Of a DNA stretch of 36,750 nt, positions 20,765 to 30,764 are shown in pieces. The DNA lies in assembly GCA_015680685.1 (NCBI GenBank), contig MNCI01025042.1:1007305-1044054 (forward strand), read 5' to 3'. Position 1 is the stretch's first letter; the number at the start of each line of letters is the position of its first letter. The notes below the pieces were generated by a model, which did no database searches, was not told the origin of the DNA, and worked only from the letters and a program-made list of their open reading frames with translations. Both the position numbers and the translations under genes were made by a program. This DNA comes from Gnetum montanum. Taxonomy: Eukaryota; Streptophyta; Gnetopsida; Gnetales; Gnetaceae.

Positions 20765-22133
20765 ATTTCTGGCAGAGCATAGAAGTGATGGATGAATCCG
20801 ACATGGCAAGGTAGATATAGAAGGGTTTATTGTTCTGTGGAGGGTATATTCTTGGTAGCTGAGCTAGTGCGGTTTTAATGTGGTCAAAGGCTTCCTGACA
20901 CTGTGGAGTCCATTCAAAATGGACATTATTTCATAGCAAATGGGTCATGGATTTTAACTTGTCCATCAGTCTTTCTATGAAATGCCTGATGAACTGTAAT
21001 CTACCTTGTAGACCCCAAAGTTCAGTAATGTTGCTTGGTGGTTTTAGATTGATAATAGCTTTAACCTTATCTGGATCCACTCGTATTCCTATTTCTGACA
21101 CTACAAAGCCTAGCATTTTGCCTGTTTTTACTCCGAAAACACATTTCCTTGGGTTGAGCCTAAGTTTGTATTTTAAGCAATGTTTTAGGACCAAATCTAA
21201 ATCTTGGATGTGTTGCTCTGGTGTTTTCGATTTAATTGTGATTTCATCTACATAATCACTGAGCGAATGAAGTATGTAATTGCTAAAAATAAATGTCATT
21301 GCCCTTTGATATGTGGCCCCAGCGTTCTTGAGATCGAATGGCATCATCGTGTAACATAAGGTACCCCATGGTGTCATAAAGGTAGTCTGAAGCTGATGTT
21401 CTGGGTTAATGTGTATCTGGTTATATCCTGAGAAGCCATCCATAAAAGATAACAAGGCATGTCCAGCGGTTGAGTCAACAAGTTGATCGATGCTGGGTAG
21501 GGGGAAATCATCTTTTATGGTCGTAACATTGAAGTCCCGAAAGTCAATGCATAGGCGAATGCTTCCATTCTTCTTCGGGACAATGACCATGTTGGATACC
21601 CAATCAGCGTAGTCAACAGCCCGAATGAAACCTGCCTGATAGAGTTTGGTAATCTCATTGCGAAATTCCAATGCTACCTCAGGCTTAACCTTTCGTGCTT
21701 TTTGTTTCACTGGCCTTAATTTTGGATCAAGTATAATATTGTGCTAGATAATTCGAGGATCTAACCCAGGCATGTCAGTGTAAGACCAAGCGAATGCTTT
21801 TATGTTGTCTCAAAGTACATCTTCTATGTCTCTGGCCAGTTGAGGTTGCAATAGTGTGCTCAATTTTAATAACTTAATTTTGCCATCAAGCATAGCGATG
21901 GGGGTTTCAATTAAAGGGTCTTCCGTGATGCTATCAACTTCAATGTCGAGGGATTTTGTCATACTTTCGTAGCTGTCTAATGTTTGTTGTGTTGAGGCTA
22001 TGACTGTGTCGTCTGTTGATGGACCTAAGCTGATGGAATTTATGTTGATTCCTCTTGTGATCTTTCCGTATGGTCCGTCGATGGTCAATGGTGTAAATAG
22101 ATGCTGGTAATCCATCGGGCTTGCTCCTGCCAA
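20765..22133 (-). pseudogene. pol: Element D: reverse transcriptase (nearly open)
   Basis: Starts after TTTATTGGCAG with GASPMDYQHLFTPLTIDGPYG; there is no ATG at the conserved start, which fits either a splice acceptor here or read-through from upstream protease. A stop breaks the frame near 21810, a second near 21745, then 21710-20931 is open: KARKVKPEVALEFRNEITK, DYADWVSNMVIVPKKNGSIR, DFRDFNVTTIKDDFPLP, SFMDGFSGYNQIHIN, T-P-W-G-T-L-C-Y and NITELWGLQGRLQFIRHF. The polymerase box reads DYVDE, so the second catalytic Asp is Glu. A stop occurs near 20931 and one near 20765 (CQK, stop). Confidence 0.9.
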
Positions 22134-22207
22134 TAAACATAGGGCAGAGTGAGCTAGTAGGGGTTGTTACACATCTCTAGGCAACGTAAATCATGTGTAC
22201 ATATACG

Positions 22208-22350
22208 GTGGTGGTTTATTGTCGTACCTGGACGCATGGCAGTTTGAGGCCTTATCGGGCTGAATGTGGCAGTTTAAGGCCTTACCGGGCCATTTGTGGC
22301 AGTTTAAGGCCTTACCGGGCCATATGTGGTAGTTTAAGACCTTACCGGGC
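22208..22350. repeat. TTAAACT microrepeat block between RT and antisense promoter, element D
   Basis: The plus strand shows four or five units of GTGGCAGTTTAAGGCCTTACCGGGCCAT, about 33 bases each, such as near 22237, 22270, 22302 and 22335. The same units recur at 32240-32340. They sit immediately upstream of RT (pol sense). Confidence 0.75.
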
Positions 22351-22572
22351 CGTTTGATGTTCAGTTGATGTATGATCTGTACTAAAGAGTTTGCGCCAAA
22401 ATGTTCAATGTGGGCAACCGAAATTGCTTTGCCAGGGAATATGGTATGTGGTAGTGTTCGTTATCTCATTATTTTGTTTTACATTTTCCTGTACTTTTTA
22501 CTTTGAATAATTTTCATTAAATTTAATAAAATATTCAAGGCAGCGGCAGCAGCGGCGGGGTCAACGTAGCGC
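22351..22572. other. Intergenic part of the divergent promoter region, element D
   Basis: About 220 AT-rich bases between the microrepeats and the antisense TATA box. The stretch includes CGGCAGCAGCGGCGGGGTCAACG just before the TATA; copy E has the related CGCCGGCAGCGTAAGCGG at 32494-32512. No gene. Confidence 0.45.
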
Positions 22573-22582
22573 TATATATATA
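22573..22582 (+). promoter_or_regulatory. TATA box of antisense gene D
   Basis: GCTATATATATACT, about 215 bases before the exon 1 start codon. It matches the position of TATATAAAGGG in element E. It faces away from RT, so the two transcription units diverge from this region. Confidence 0.6.
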
Positions 22583-22595
22583 CTGGTAGGCATGA

Positions 22596-22780
22596 GCGTG
22601 AACCTGTCAGGCAGCGTGAACCTGAATCAAACCGCAGCGTGAGCATAAACCTAAGTCGCAGCGTGAGCGTAAAGAACCAAACCCCAGTGTGAGCGTAAAG
22701 AACCAAACCCCAACGTGCAGGATTTAGCTCGACGTACAGGATTAAACCCCAGCGTGAACCTGTGAGATTTAGCGTACAGG
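22596..22780 (+). repeat. AGCGTGAGCGTAAAC repeats in the 5'UTR of antisense gene D
   Basis: Seven or more units pair AGCGTGAGCGTAAA, AGCGTGAACCTG or GACGTACAGG with AACC(A)AAACCCC. Their core (GCGTAAAC, GCGTAC) is half of the GCGTATACGC palindrome found in the LTRs. The same repeats occupy 32580-32785. Confidence 0.6.
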
Positions 22781-22788
22781 ATGCTGGA

Positions 22789-25700
22789 ATGGGTAAGGGC
22801 AAGGAGGTAGAAGGCTAGGGGAGGAAGGGGCCCGACTTGACCTTCGCAGAGGAAAGTGAGGCCATGCTACAATGTTTTCCTAGGCCTAGGATTCCATTGT
22901 GGCTTAGATCGGCACGCAGGTAGGCTCTAATCTCACCTCAGTTAATTACTTTCTTTTGTATTTGCTATCTAGGTGTACAGGATTTGGGCGAGGTCTTTGG
23001 TTGTATGTTTCGGCGTGTGGGGATGAGGCTGAGCATAGACAGTTTTGGCAGCGTGCAGGGTTTGCACACTGAGCGTAGAGAGTTTTTGCAGCATGCAGGG
23101 TTTGCACGCTAAGCGTAGATAGTTTTTGCAGTGTGCAGGGTCTGCATGCTAAGCGTAAATAGTTCTTGTAGCGTGCAGGGTCTGCACGCTGAGTGTAAAT
23201 AGTTTTTGCAGCGTGCAGGGTTTGCACGCTGAGCGTAAACAGTTTTTACAGCGTACAGGGTCTGCAAGCTGAGCATAAATAGTTTTTGCAGCGTACAGGG
23301 TCTGTTTGCAGTGTTCTGCACGCTGAGCATAAATAGTTTTTGAAGCGTACAGGGTCTGCATGCTGAGCGTAAATAGTTTGCAATTTTTTTCGAAGTATTG
23401 GCCTTCAATATGGAACTTTGTTTCTTTATTTCATTTCCGTGTATAACTGATTTACCATGGAATTCCAGTTATTTGTAGGGATCCTAAGCCTTTCCTCTTA
23501 GTGGTTGAGCTGGTTGGGGTACTGGCCTGGTTCGGGCCCATTGATACCGACGAACTTGCCCCTGATATGACTATTGATAATAATGGGGTATGGTTCAGGG
23601 AAGGCGCCTGTGAGTTCCTTGCCTTCATTTTAGATGGATTCAAGGTAGTGATATGGTCCCATCTAAGCGAACAAGCAGCGTGGAGCGTGCTTGAGGTAAT
23701 GTTTCCAAGATCTTCAAACGGCGTCATAGCTTTCATGGTGGACATTGATGAGGGGCCGCTTGTAATTGAGGATGATCCTTCTGGAGGGCCCAGATCTAGC
23801 CGTACGTTATCGTGCGTATGGGACTTATTGCCATGTGGCCCTCACTATCTTAATAGCACTTTATTTTTGGCTGCGCGTGCGCATACATTATTTCAAAACC
23901 CTCCGGGCACGATGTACAGGGTGGAGAGGTAAGGTTGTTTAATTTTTTGTTTCCATTCTGTTGTTTAGTGTTTGCTCCTGTTCTGATGATCGTTCTTTTG
24001 CAGGCCCCAAGTTGACAAAGATGGAATATGCATAAGTGATGACAGACTTGCACTGCCTCACACTGCTTTAGAGACCTTCATGGCAGGTCCCACCCTCCAC
24101 AGAGCTGTATTAGCTCAAACTAAGGGTGACATCATTCATTTTCATAAGCGATTTTCCAAGGTGTTTGCGCAATGTGTGGCTTGAGGGTGGCTGCATGGAG
24201 ATTGGTTACATAATGGACCAGTTTTTCCCTGTGATACTGATTTGGGTCTAGGCAACGTGAATCCCACAACTGAAGGTAGATGATGATATGTCTCTAACGC
24301 CTTTGTTTGTTTGTTCAATCGCAACCTTGGTCATATTGGCGCTATGGTTTTACATTGTGTTTATAGTTAACATCCGCCCCCCAGTGGAGACCCTATTACG
24401 ACAGGACGAACTAAGAGCACCCTGTCGATGAAATTTGGGGAAGTCAGCAAGGCGTAGTGATGGTTGCGTACCAGTGCCCCATCATCTATTTTCCATTGTT
24501 TGAATGATGCCAGCCTCATGGAGCTATTCACAACCCCAAGCCCTGATGTCTCTGTAGCTAAAATGATTGCAATTATTGATTCGTTCGACAACTCTGTCAC
24601 TTACTATAGCACCCTTATCAAGGGTGTCAAAATAGTTTTTCATCTATCAGCCAAGTTCTTTTCAGACCTCTTCAGTGTCCCAGCAAATGGTGTGAACGTG
24701 GTTTTGGAAAAGGCGCAGAAGGAGCTCCATGTGGTGCGTGAGCTGGAAGATTGGTTGGGCATTCTCAAGGGCTCTAAGGGGTTCCCTATGCAGGGAACAT
24801 CAAAGGTGGTGGAAGTCAATGAACTGTATCCCCTGTTTAGGGCACGGGTGTTTCCTAAATCATTGTCTCAAGTGAAGAGTTTTTGGGTGGAGGCTATGCA
24901 CATCATGCAGACCATTTTAGAGGCCAGAATGCATTATAATTAGGCCCAATTTTTGTTGTCGGGTTTCCATGGGGAGATAGTGCGGTTGCGTTCAAACGTT
25001 GAGGCACAGTCCCATTTTACTTTCACGTTCTTCGCCAGTTATCTACGTCGCTTGGCCAAATTTCTGGTGGTTTGTGCAAATAACAAATATGTTTTGCAAG
25101 ATCGTACTCAATTATCTTGCCCATGGATTAACCATTTGTTCGAGGTAGCTGAGTCTCAAGATGCACCCGAGGGGATCGATGAATCGATTTCCATCACAAT
25201 AGAGGGGTCATCTGGTACTTCAATCTATACACGTGACAATGTGGGGTTGGAACCAGACAAAGTGCCCTACATTGTTAGGAGGGCTAATCAGGTGATCAAG
25301 GAGACCATCAGAAAAGCCAAATAGAAGATTCAGAAGCACGAATGCCCCAAAGAGGTGGCCTCAACTGTAGAAGAGCTGAGGGTGAATCGTATAAGATTTA
25401 AAATGCCTACTCGAGGTAAGTAAGCTTAATACACTTATTTTATTGCCATGATCGTTATTTTTGTCTTATTCATTGTTTTTTTTGACCATTTACACGAAAC
25501 TAATGTCTCCAGACCTGACCCAGGAAGTGAGAAGATGGGAGCTAGAAATGATTATCAAGGAGGAGGAAGTCCCAACAGATTTAATTGAGGAGGAAGAGGT
25601 CAGCAAAGATCAGGTGGAAGTGACCAAAGAACTAGCGGAAGACACCACGAAGACAAAATTGGTTGATGACCGAGATGGTGTTGATGAAGTATTTAATAGC

Positions 25701-26035
25701 TTCATTAAGGGAAGATTGGACCTTGGTGACCCTCCAAACTGGGAAGGGAACAGAGAATTCAGTATATTTTCTTTTGTTTTATTGCGTTGCCTTGTGAATC
25801 ATTGTTTCCGTTATGTGGTGTTTTAATTTTATGTTTTGCATCACTTCCAGATGAAGATATTGAAACTTGGAGGATTCCTACCATGCAATTAGAAGTGCCT
25901 ATGATAGTGGTTCCCCTTGAAACGACCACTGAGGCTAATCCATCTCGCACTCATGAACCATTTACTTGGACCAAGATGCTAAGAAAAATGGATTTCATCA
26001 CCAGTATCGTCGACAAGGTGGTCTATACCACCTGA
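22789..26035 (+). pseudogene. Element D: spliced antisense gene with NIF/FCP1-like domain (C-terminus lost)
   Basis: Proposed exons: 1 at 22789-22919; 2 at 23479-23928; 3 at 24004-24275; 4 at 24367-25415; 5 at 25513-25761; 6 at 25851-26035. All but the ends have GT-AG borders, and phases agree with copy E. Exon 2 (150 codons) resembles the NIF/FCP1 HAD phosphatase domain: FLLVVELVGVL, F-K-V-V-I-W-S-H, then STLFLAARAHTLFQNPPGTM. The nucleophile Asp is Glu and the late Asp-Asp is Ala-Ala, so no catalysis is expected. Exon 4 (LMELFTTPSPDVSVAKMIAI, FHLSAKFFSDLFSVPANG) resembles putative plant transposon proteins. Exon 5 is Glu/Lys-rich. Defects: TAG in exon 1 (22816), TGA in exon 3, a frameshift near 24440 and TAGs at 24941 and 25322 in exon 4. 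After exon 6 the sequence passes straight into the sense leader. Confidence 0.72.
22920..23478 (+). repeat. Intron 1 of antisense gene D with a 40-base tandem repeat
   Basis: Eight to nine copies of a 40-base unit run from 23041 to about 23378 (starts at 23041, 23081, 23121, 23161, 23201, 23241 and 23281, with an insertion in the next copy). The unit begins AGTTTTTGCAGCGTGCAGGG and continues TTTGCACGCTGAGCGTAAAT. The three reverse-strand open frames here are the repeat read in different phases. The intron borders are CAG|GTAGGC and TTTGTAG|GG. Intron 1 of copy E has different, palindromic repeats at the same place. Confidence 0.8.
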
Positions 26036-26185
26036 AATCGTCGGTCTTTGGCTGGAAGGAAAAACAGAGGCCGTGGGATCGCAGGACGCGTACAGAAGAC
26101 CCTGCCTTCACCTGAGGGCGAGCTGGAATGCGACAAAGGCAGAGTACCTTGGGTGGTCCGCACGCGGATCAGACAAGGATTTCCC
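26036..26185 (-). other. Leader of element D next to LTR3
   Basis: On minus it begins GGGAAATCCTTGTCTGATCC and contains GCGGACCACCCAAGGTACTC. The donor site reads GAAG|GCAGGG (GC instead of GT), then an acceptor-like TTTTTCCTTCCAG and PKTDDFRWYRPP. It aligns with the leaders at 9329 and 15759. Its exon runs directly into the antisense gene C-terminus (opposite strand), so gag and protease have been deleted between them. Confidence 0.5.
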
Positions 26186-26610
26186 TGCGCGTACGCAAAA
26201 TGCTAATACGCTGGGTTATGTGTAAACAATGTGCGGGCGTAGACAAGGCAACAGAACAGCGTAAAGCGTAAATGGATGCAAACGAAGTGTGAGCGTAAAC
26301 AGGTGTAAACAGTTCATGGGCCAAATTGACATAAAACTGTAAAAGAACTTATGCAGCAAATGTAAACAATGATATTGCAGAGTCAAAGTACAGTGCACCG
26401 GTCTAACGCAGTCGTGTGGGAACACAAGGCAGACGAAAAGCCCCAGCGTATACAGGGATGACTCTGGTTCACAAGGTAGGCGGAGCGTAGAGAGTATCTG
26501 CAGTGTACAAGGCTTCCAGCGTAAGAGGGTCTCAGTCTGGTGCGCAGCGTAAATGTTCTCTGGTATGCTCCGAGATTTTGCCAACCGACCTACGTAAAGT
26601 GGAAAATCGG

Positions 26611-26623
26611 GGTTTTTATACAG
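26611..26623 (-). promoter_or_regulatory. LTR3 TATA box
   Basis: Minus strand CTGTATAAAAACCCCG, in the same position as in LTR1 and LTR2, about 430 bases before the LTR end. Confidence 0.5.
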
Positions 26624-26699
26624 GTTGTTACGCTAGACTCGGGTTGGGCGACACGTGGCGCGTTGACCGGGTGCACACAATTTACAAATGTACAATATT

Positions 26700-27130
26700 A
26701 CAAGTGTTGGGCGTATACGTTGGACGTATACGCTATATCAAATCGGCGTATACGCTGGGCGTATACGCTGGGTGTGCTGAGCGTGTGAACTTGGGTGGAG
26801 ATGCTGTGCTGGCGTACACGGTGGGCGTATACACTGATGGATGCTAGCGTACACGCTGGGCGTATATGCTGAAGGGTGTCCACTTGCTTCAATCCTTGCT
26901 CTTTGGTGTTGTCTTCAAGTTTTCATTTGGAGATGTTGTCGTCGGGCATGTGCATCTGCAGTACCTGGGCGTGTACGCTAGGGAGTCGGGCGTATATGCT
27001 ATAGTGCCGTGTGTATACGCTATGGTGCCAGGCGTATACGCTGTGAAAGCCAGGCGTATACACTGTGAGGGCCAGGCGTATATGCTGGAGATGTGAACTT
27101 GGGCATATACGCTGGGCGTATACGCTGGCA
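26700..27130. repeat. GCGTATACGC palindrome array in LTR3 U3
   Basis: About twenty GGCGTATACGCTGG-type words occur, including exact GCGTATACGC near 26748, 26759 and 27116. Spacing ranges from about 11 bases (head-to-tail near 26745-26770) to about 25 bases. All lie upstream of the sense TATA box. Open frames with repeated RRIRWAYTLGV or AYTPGTIAYT patterns are by-products. Confidence 0.75.
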
Positions 27131-27268
27131 CAATGTACTTACTAAAAACCAAGTGTTGCGATTCCCAAGGTTGCTGGGTGTGTGAAATCTCATGCAGCCG
27201 GCGTCGTTCATCCCAGGGACCTGTTTGGTGTCGGACAAGTACTAAGCTCCGAATTTTGTGGTGTTTCA

Positions 27269-27281
27269 TTGGCCCCTCTTT
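27269..27281 (-). promoter_or_regulatory. Polypurine tract of element E
   Basis: Minus strand AAAGAGGGGCCAA directly before the TG of LTR3, identical to the tract before LTR2. Confidence 0.5.
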
Positions 27282-28324
27282 GTTGACGCTTGGAGGAATC
27301 GACCCGAGAAGCGTCGACAAAGAAATGTAAAGCACCACAAGCAACTTGATAAAGACATTGTCTGCTGCCACTGGACGAGACGTCATCGCACCGTGTTCAG
27401 TAGTACATGGGACCGGGAAAGTGAAATTTGTAGTGAGTAGGAGGATAGAGATTGTGGGGATTGGTGACTGCCCAAGGAATTGCGTTGTGGACAGGGGATG
27501 TTTGGGTATGTGGCATGCTGATCCTTGCCAATAGCCAATGTTTTAGTAGACGCGGATTTCAGGCATGCAATGTGTGTCCTTTGGTGGAACAGGGCCCTCG
27601 GTTAGCTTTCAAGGGAATCCTGTTGGCGGGGCCAAAGCTACGGGAAGATGTGTTACATGCTTTGGAAGAACAGGGCTCATATTTAGTGTTCAGGGGGACC
27701 TGTTGGCGGGGAGCCAAAGCCATGCAACTGGATGCCTTTTGACCATTTTAGACATGAGTACTTGGTTTTGAGACGACTACCTTCCCACTTGGGGCTTATA
27801 TGGGAAGTGCCCGGGGTCTCGTTTTTTTTTTTTTNCATTTTTTTTTTGCAGCGTAAACTTATGCTCTGCTTTTGTACTCATGCGCAGTTGTTGTGCTGCG
27901 TGTTGTAGCTGCTTTACAATGGTAGAAGGTTTTAGATGTACTGGGGGTGTCGAGGGGATGCCGGGGTAAAATGTGTTCGCGGATGGGTAAAGAATTTTGT
28001 CGATGGATGGGGATGTACTAGTGAATGGTTTGATTTAGTCCTGCTAGGTATGCGGCGAATATTGCCTTACCTTGCTGCTTACGGAGAAGTGCATCTTTGT
28101 GCGAAACTTTTGGGTGTCATCCTGCAAACATAATGCCAAGGAGACAAGAAAAACCATGAGCGAATAGACGAGCTTAGACTTACATGGCGGCCAATGGCAC
28201 AGAGATGTTGAAGGAAGGTAGGCACTATGGTTAGATGACAGCGATACTGATAAGGGCGATTGATGGCAAGCGATGCAGTGAAGCTGATGAATGAGCATGG
28301 CGGCAGAGTGATGTGTCGAATGTG
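27282..28324 (-). other. 3' internal region of element E with an 80-base tandem repeat
   Basis: Matches 17148-18195 of element D over most of its length, starting with the shared GACGCTTGGAGGAATC. Two tandem units with starts near 27579 and 27660 carry CTTTGGTGGAACAGGGC or CTTTGGAAGAACAGGGC, and end with CCTGTTGGCGGGG and CCAAAGC. An undetermined base (n) within a poly-T run lies near 27835. No credible gene; the open plus frames at 27452-27771 come from the tandem repeat. Confidence 0.5.
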
Positions 28325-28620
28325 AACTTGCCAGTTTATAGTCTTGGCAGACTGTCATGGGTTAGTTTTATGTTATAACCCATTGGACATTGTCTATTTA
28401 GCATCGTGACAGACGTTACATTGCTAGTGTCTAGTCTTAGAAGACCATGGAGAGGCAAGCTAGTTTATAGTCTTGGTGGACTCGATTGGTTAGGATGGTG
28501 GCAGTTTATTGTCATGCCGGACAGATGCTAGTTTATTGTCCTTGCGGATGCTGTGGTGTTAGTTTTAAGTCATAACCCAGGACTATGCTGTGGTATCAGT
28601 TTATAGTTGTAATTCTAGGA
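28325..28620. repeat. Microrepeat block after integrase of element E
   Basis: Plus-strand units CCAGTTTATAGTCTTGG, GCTAGTTTATAGTCTTGGTGG, GGCAGTTTATTGTCATGCC and TATCAGTTTATAGTTG recur near 28330, 28460, 28500, 28530 and 28600. In pol sense they carry TAAACT. The 37-base array of element D is not amplified here. Confidence 0.65.
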
Positions 28621-28643
28621 CTTACACGTACGTGAGCTTGTAT

Positions 28644-29780
28644 TCAAACGTAGAACGGTTTTAGGTACAAATGATTTGTAGGATTGGTAGACTCGTTCCC
28701 TTCCATGTCTGCTAGCTTGAATGCACCATTATCGAATGCTTTGATGACCACGTAAGGCCCTTCCCAGTTGGCTGAGAACTTGTCCGGGTGTTCCCGAATA
28801 GCCTTGAGCATGAGGTCACCTTCTTTGATGGGGCGTTTGTTAATGTCATGTTGATGTCGCTGTCATTGTTGCTTTTGGTACCACTCGATCTAATTGAGCA
28901 CACATGTGCGTTCCCCTTCTGCCGAGTCGAGGTCAATGATGCGTAGATCATTGTTCTGCCCATCGTCGAGGAGTCCGGATAGTGTGATCCTTAACGATGG
29001 TACCTGTAATTCCAAGGGCAAGATAGCTTCTGAACCGTAAACAAGGCTATATGGCATTTTACCTGTTGACATTCGGTGTGTGGTGCAGTAGGGCCATAAT
29101 GCATATGTTAATTGCTCGTGCCATTTCCTTTTGCTTTGGGTTAGCATTTTCTTAAGTATCGTTATGATCGTCTTATTGGTTGCTTCTGCTTGTCCATTGC
29201 TTTGAGGATAGTAAGGGGAGGAAAACGAATGTTTGATCCCCAGACGGTCGCAAAAGGTTTTTGTTTCGGAACTACTAAATTGCAGCCCGTTGTCAGTGAT
29301 AATTGTCAAAGGAATGCCAAAGCGGGTTACAATGTTTTCTAGAATAAAGTTGCACACGTGTTTAGAAGTCGTTTTTCAAAGGGGAGCTGCTTCTACCCAC
29401 TTCGTGAAGTATTCTGTCGCGGTTATAATGAAGCTGTGCCCTACAGAAGATGCGGGTGTTATCGGGCCGATAAGGTCTAATCCCCACTTCTGAAAAGGCC
29501 ATGTTATTTGTGCTGTGTGTAGTTCGTTTGGTGGTACATGTATTAGGTTACTATGTTTTTGACAAACATTACATGTTTTGACTTTGGAGAGACAATCGTG
29601 TTCCATGTGTGGCCAATAGTAGCCTAAATGTCTTATTTTCGTGGCCATGGCTTTTGGTGCTATGTTTCCTCCACATAGTCCCTCATGTACTTGATCAACA
29701 ATCGTTTAGGCATCAGCACTACTTACGCATATTAGCAATATACCTTCGTAGGATCGACGACACAATGTATCCCCTACCAA
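28644..29780 (-). pseudogene. pol: Element E: integrase (nearly intact)
   Basis: The zinc-binding part is complete: HEGLCGGNIAPKAMATKIR (the second His is Asn), GYYWPHMEHDCLSKVKTC and NVCQKH. The core shows WGLDLIGPITPASSVGHSF, TEYFTKWVEAAPL, TIITDNGLQFSSSET and YYPQSNGQAEATNK, so D, D and E are all present. Stops interrupt at about 29708, 29375 (Leu-stop-Lys), 28890 and 28866. The C-terminal part has EGDLMLKAIREHPDKFSANW, E-G-P-Y and a final HLYLKPFYV-type end before the stop at 28644. Best preserved integrase of the three. Confidence 0.88.
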
Positions 29781-30764
29781 GGTGTACTGCCTAGAACGTT
29801 TTCGTACGGCGTCCTTTTGCACATTTGTTAGATGTCATGGGGCTTCACCGCGTAGAAGGTACTCTTTTATGTCATCATACCATTCTATCACATGTGTTGT
29901 ACTAAAAAATGCGATCGGTAATGTGTCGGAGGTTATTGGTTCATCGTAGTTGATTACGGAGCTTGGCAAGGCATAGAACATGTCGGGTGATATATTTAAT
30001 GCTAGTGTGGCTAACGCGTCTACGATGGTGTTATCGTTTCGAGAGACGTGTTGCACATCAATGTTTTTAAATTGTTTCATTAAATGTTTCGCCAAGTCAC
30101 AGTATGGTTGTAAATGTTTGGCTTTGCATGTGTAAATATCTGTAACTTGGTTTACGACCAGTTGTGAATCCCCTCTGACTGCCAAGTGCGTGATGTCCAA
30201 AGCCAATGCTGCTGCGAGACCTCTAAGGAGACCTTCGTACTCTGCTATGTTGTTAGTATAGTGAAAATTGAAGCGATAGACAAAGGGTCGGATCTCCCTG
30301 GAGGGATAAGTGATGATAGCGGTCGCACTTCCTCCTCGAGATGTGGATGCTCCATCGAAGTTTAAAATAGCATCGTAGTCATCAGGCACTGTGTCCATTG
30401 TGTTTATACTTTCATCCAAGAATTCAAGCTCTATGGTTGCTTGGTCATGCGTTGGTGATGCGGCCATTTGATTCGCTATGGCTTAACCTTTGACTAATGA
30501 TTGTGCTACGTAGTACAGGTCAAACTCAGCTATCATGGCTTTCCATCGGGCTATTCGACTCGTTTCGTAAATGTTTCCTGTTATAACTCTCAGTACATTA
30601 TCCTTACAGATTATGTAGACTTGATTACGGAGGAGGTAATGTCACCATTTTCTTAGGGAAAAGACTAAAGCTAAACATGACCTCTCCACATCATTATACT
30701 TCTTTTCGTGGGCAACTAAGGCATGGCTCAAGTAATATACAGGGACTTCAGTTCCGTCATCTCG
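29781..30764 (-). pseudogene. pol: Element E: RNase H plus archaeal-type RNase H (aRH intact)
   Basis: The connection and first RNase H part reads YYLSHALVAHEKKYNDVERS, FSLRKW, a TGA near 30641, then RNQVYIICKDNVLRV, ARWKAMIAEFDLYYVAQS and a stop near 30483. The aRH (30467-29835) is open: AILNFDGASTSRGGSA, F-H-Y-T-N-N-I-A-E-Y-E-G-L-L, LAVRGDSQLVVNQVTDIYTC and VSRNDNTIVDALATLALNI. Asp, Glu, Asp and Asp of the RNase H active site are all visible. The linker has EWYDDIKEYLLRGEAP and then a TGA. This intact aRH is the strongest evidence for the Tat/Ogre lineage. Confidence 0.87.

Larger units (their letters stand above)
26186..27268 (-). mobile_element. LTR3 (5' LTR of element D, 3' LTR of element E), approximate limits
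   Basis: Read on minus it starts TGAAACACCACAAAATTCGG at 27268 after AAAGAGGGGCCAA, and ends near 26186 at GCGCA before the leader. The length is about 1.1 kb. The U3 part is filled with GCGTATACGC palindromes (26700-27130). A TATA box lies near 26617. It stands between integrase of E and the leader of D in the same orientation, so D and E share it. Confidence 0.62.

Noticed and set aside
22946-23408. Three overlapping minus-strand open frames with repeated LFTLSVQTLHAAKT-like peptides
   Set aside because: They are the 40-base tandem repeat of intron 1 read in different phases (40 is not a multiple of 3, so all frames repeat). No start context or independent conservation.
26503-27386. Several open frames on both strands in LTR3 with AYTLGVYA-like repeats
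   Set aside because: By-products of the GCGTATACGC array in the LTR U3; no conserved counterpart in LTR1 or LTR2.
27452-27771. Plus-strand open frames in the 3' region of element E
   Set aside because: They come from the 80-base tandem units and are not kept open at 17350-17650 in element D.
27825-27850. Poly-T tract with an undetermined base as a possible insertion scar of a poly-A retroposon
   Set aside because: More likely a sequencing or assembly problem in a homopolymer; no adjoining retroposon or target duplication is visible. Element D has a similar but shorter T run near 17700.
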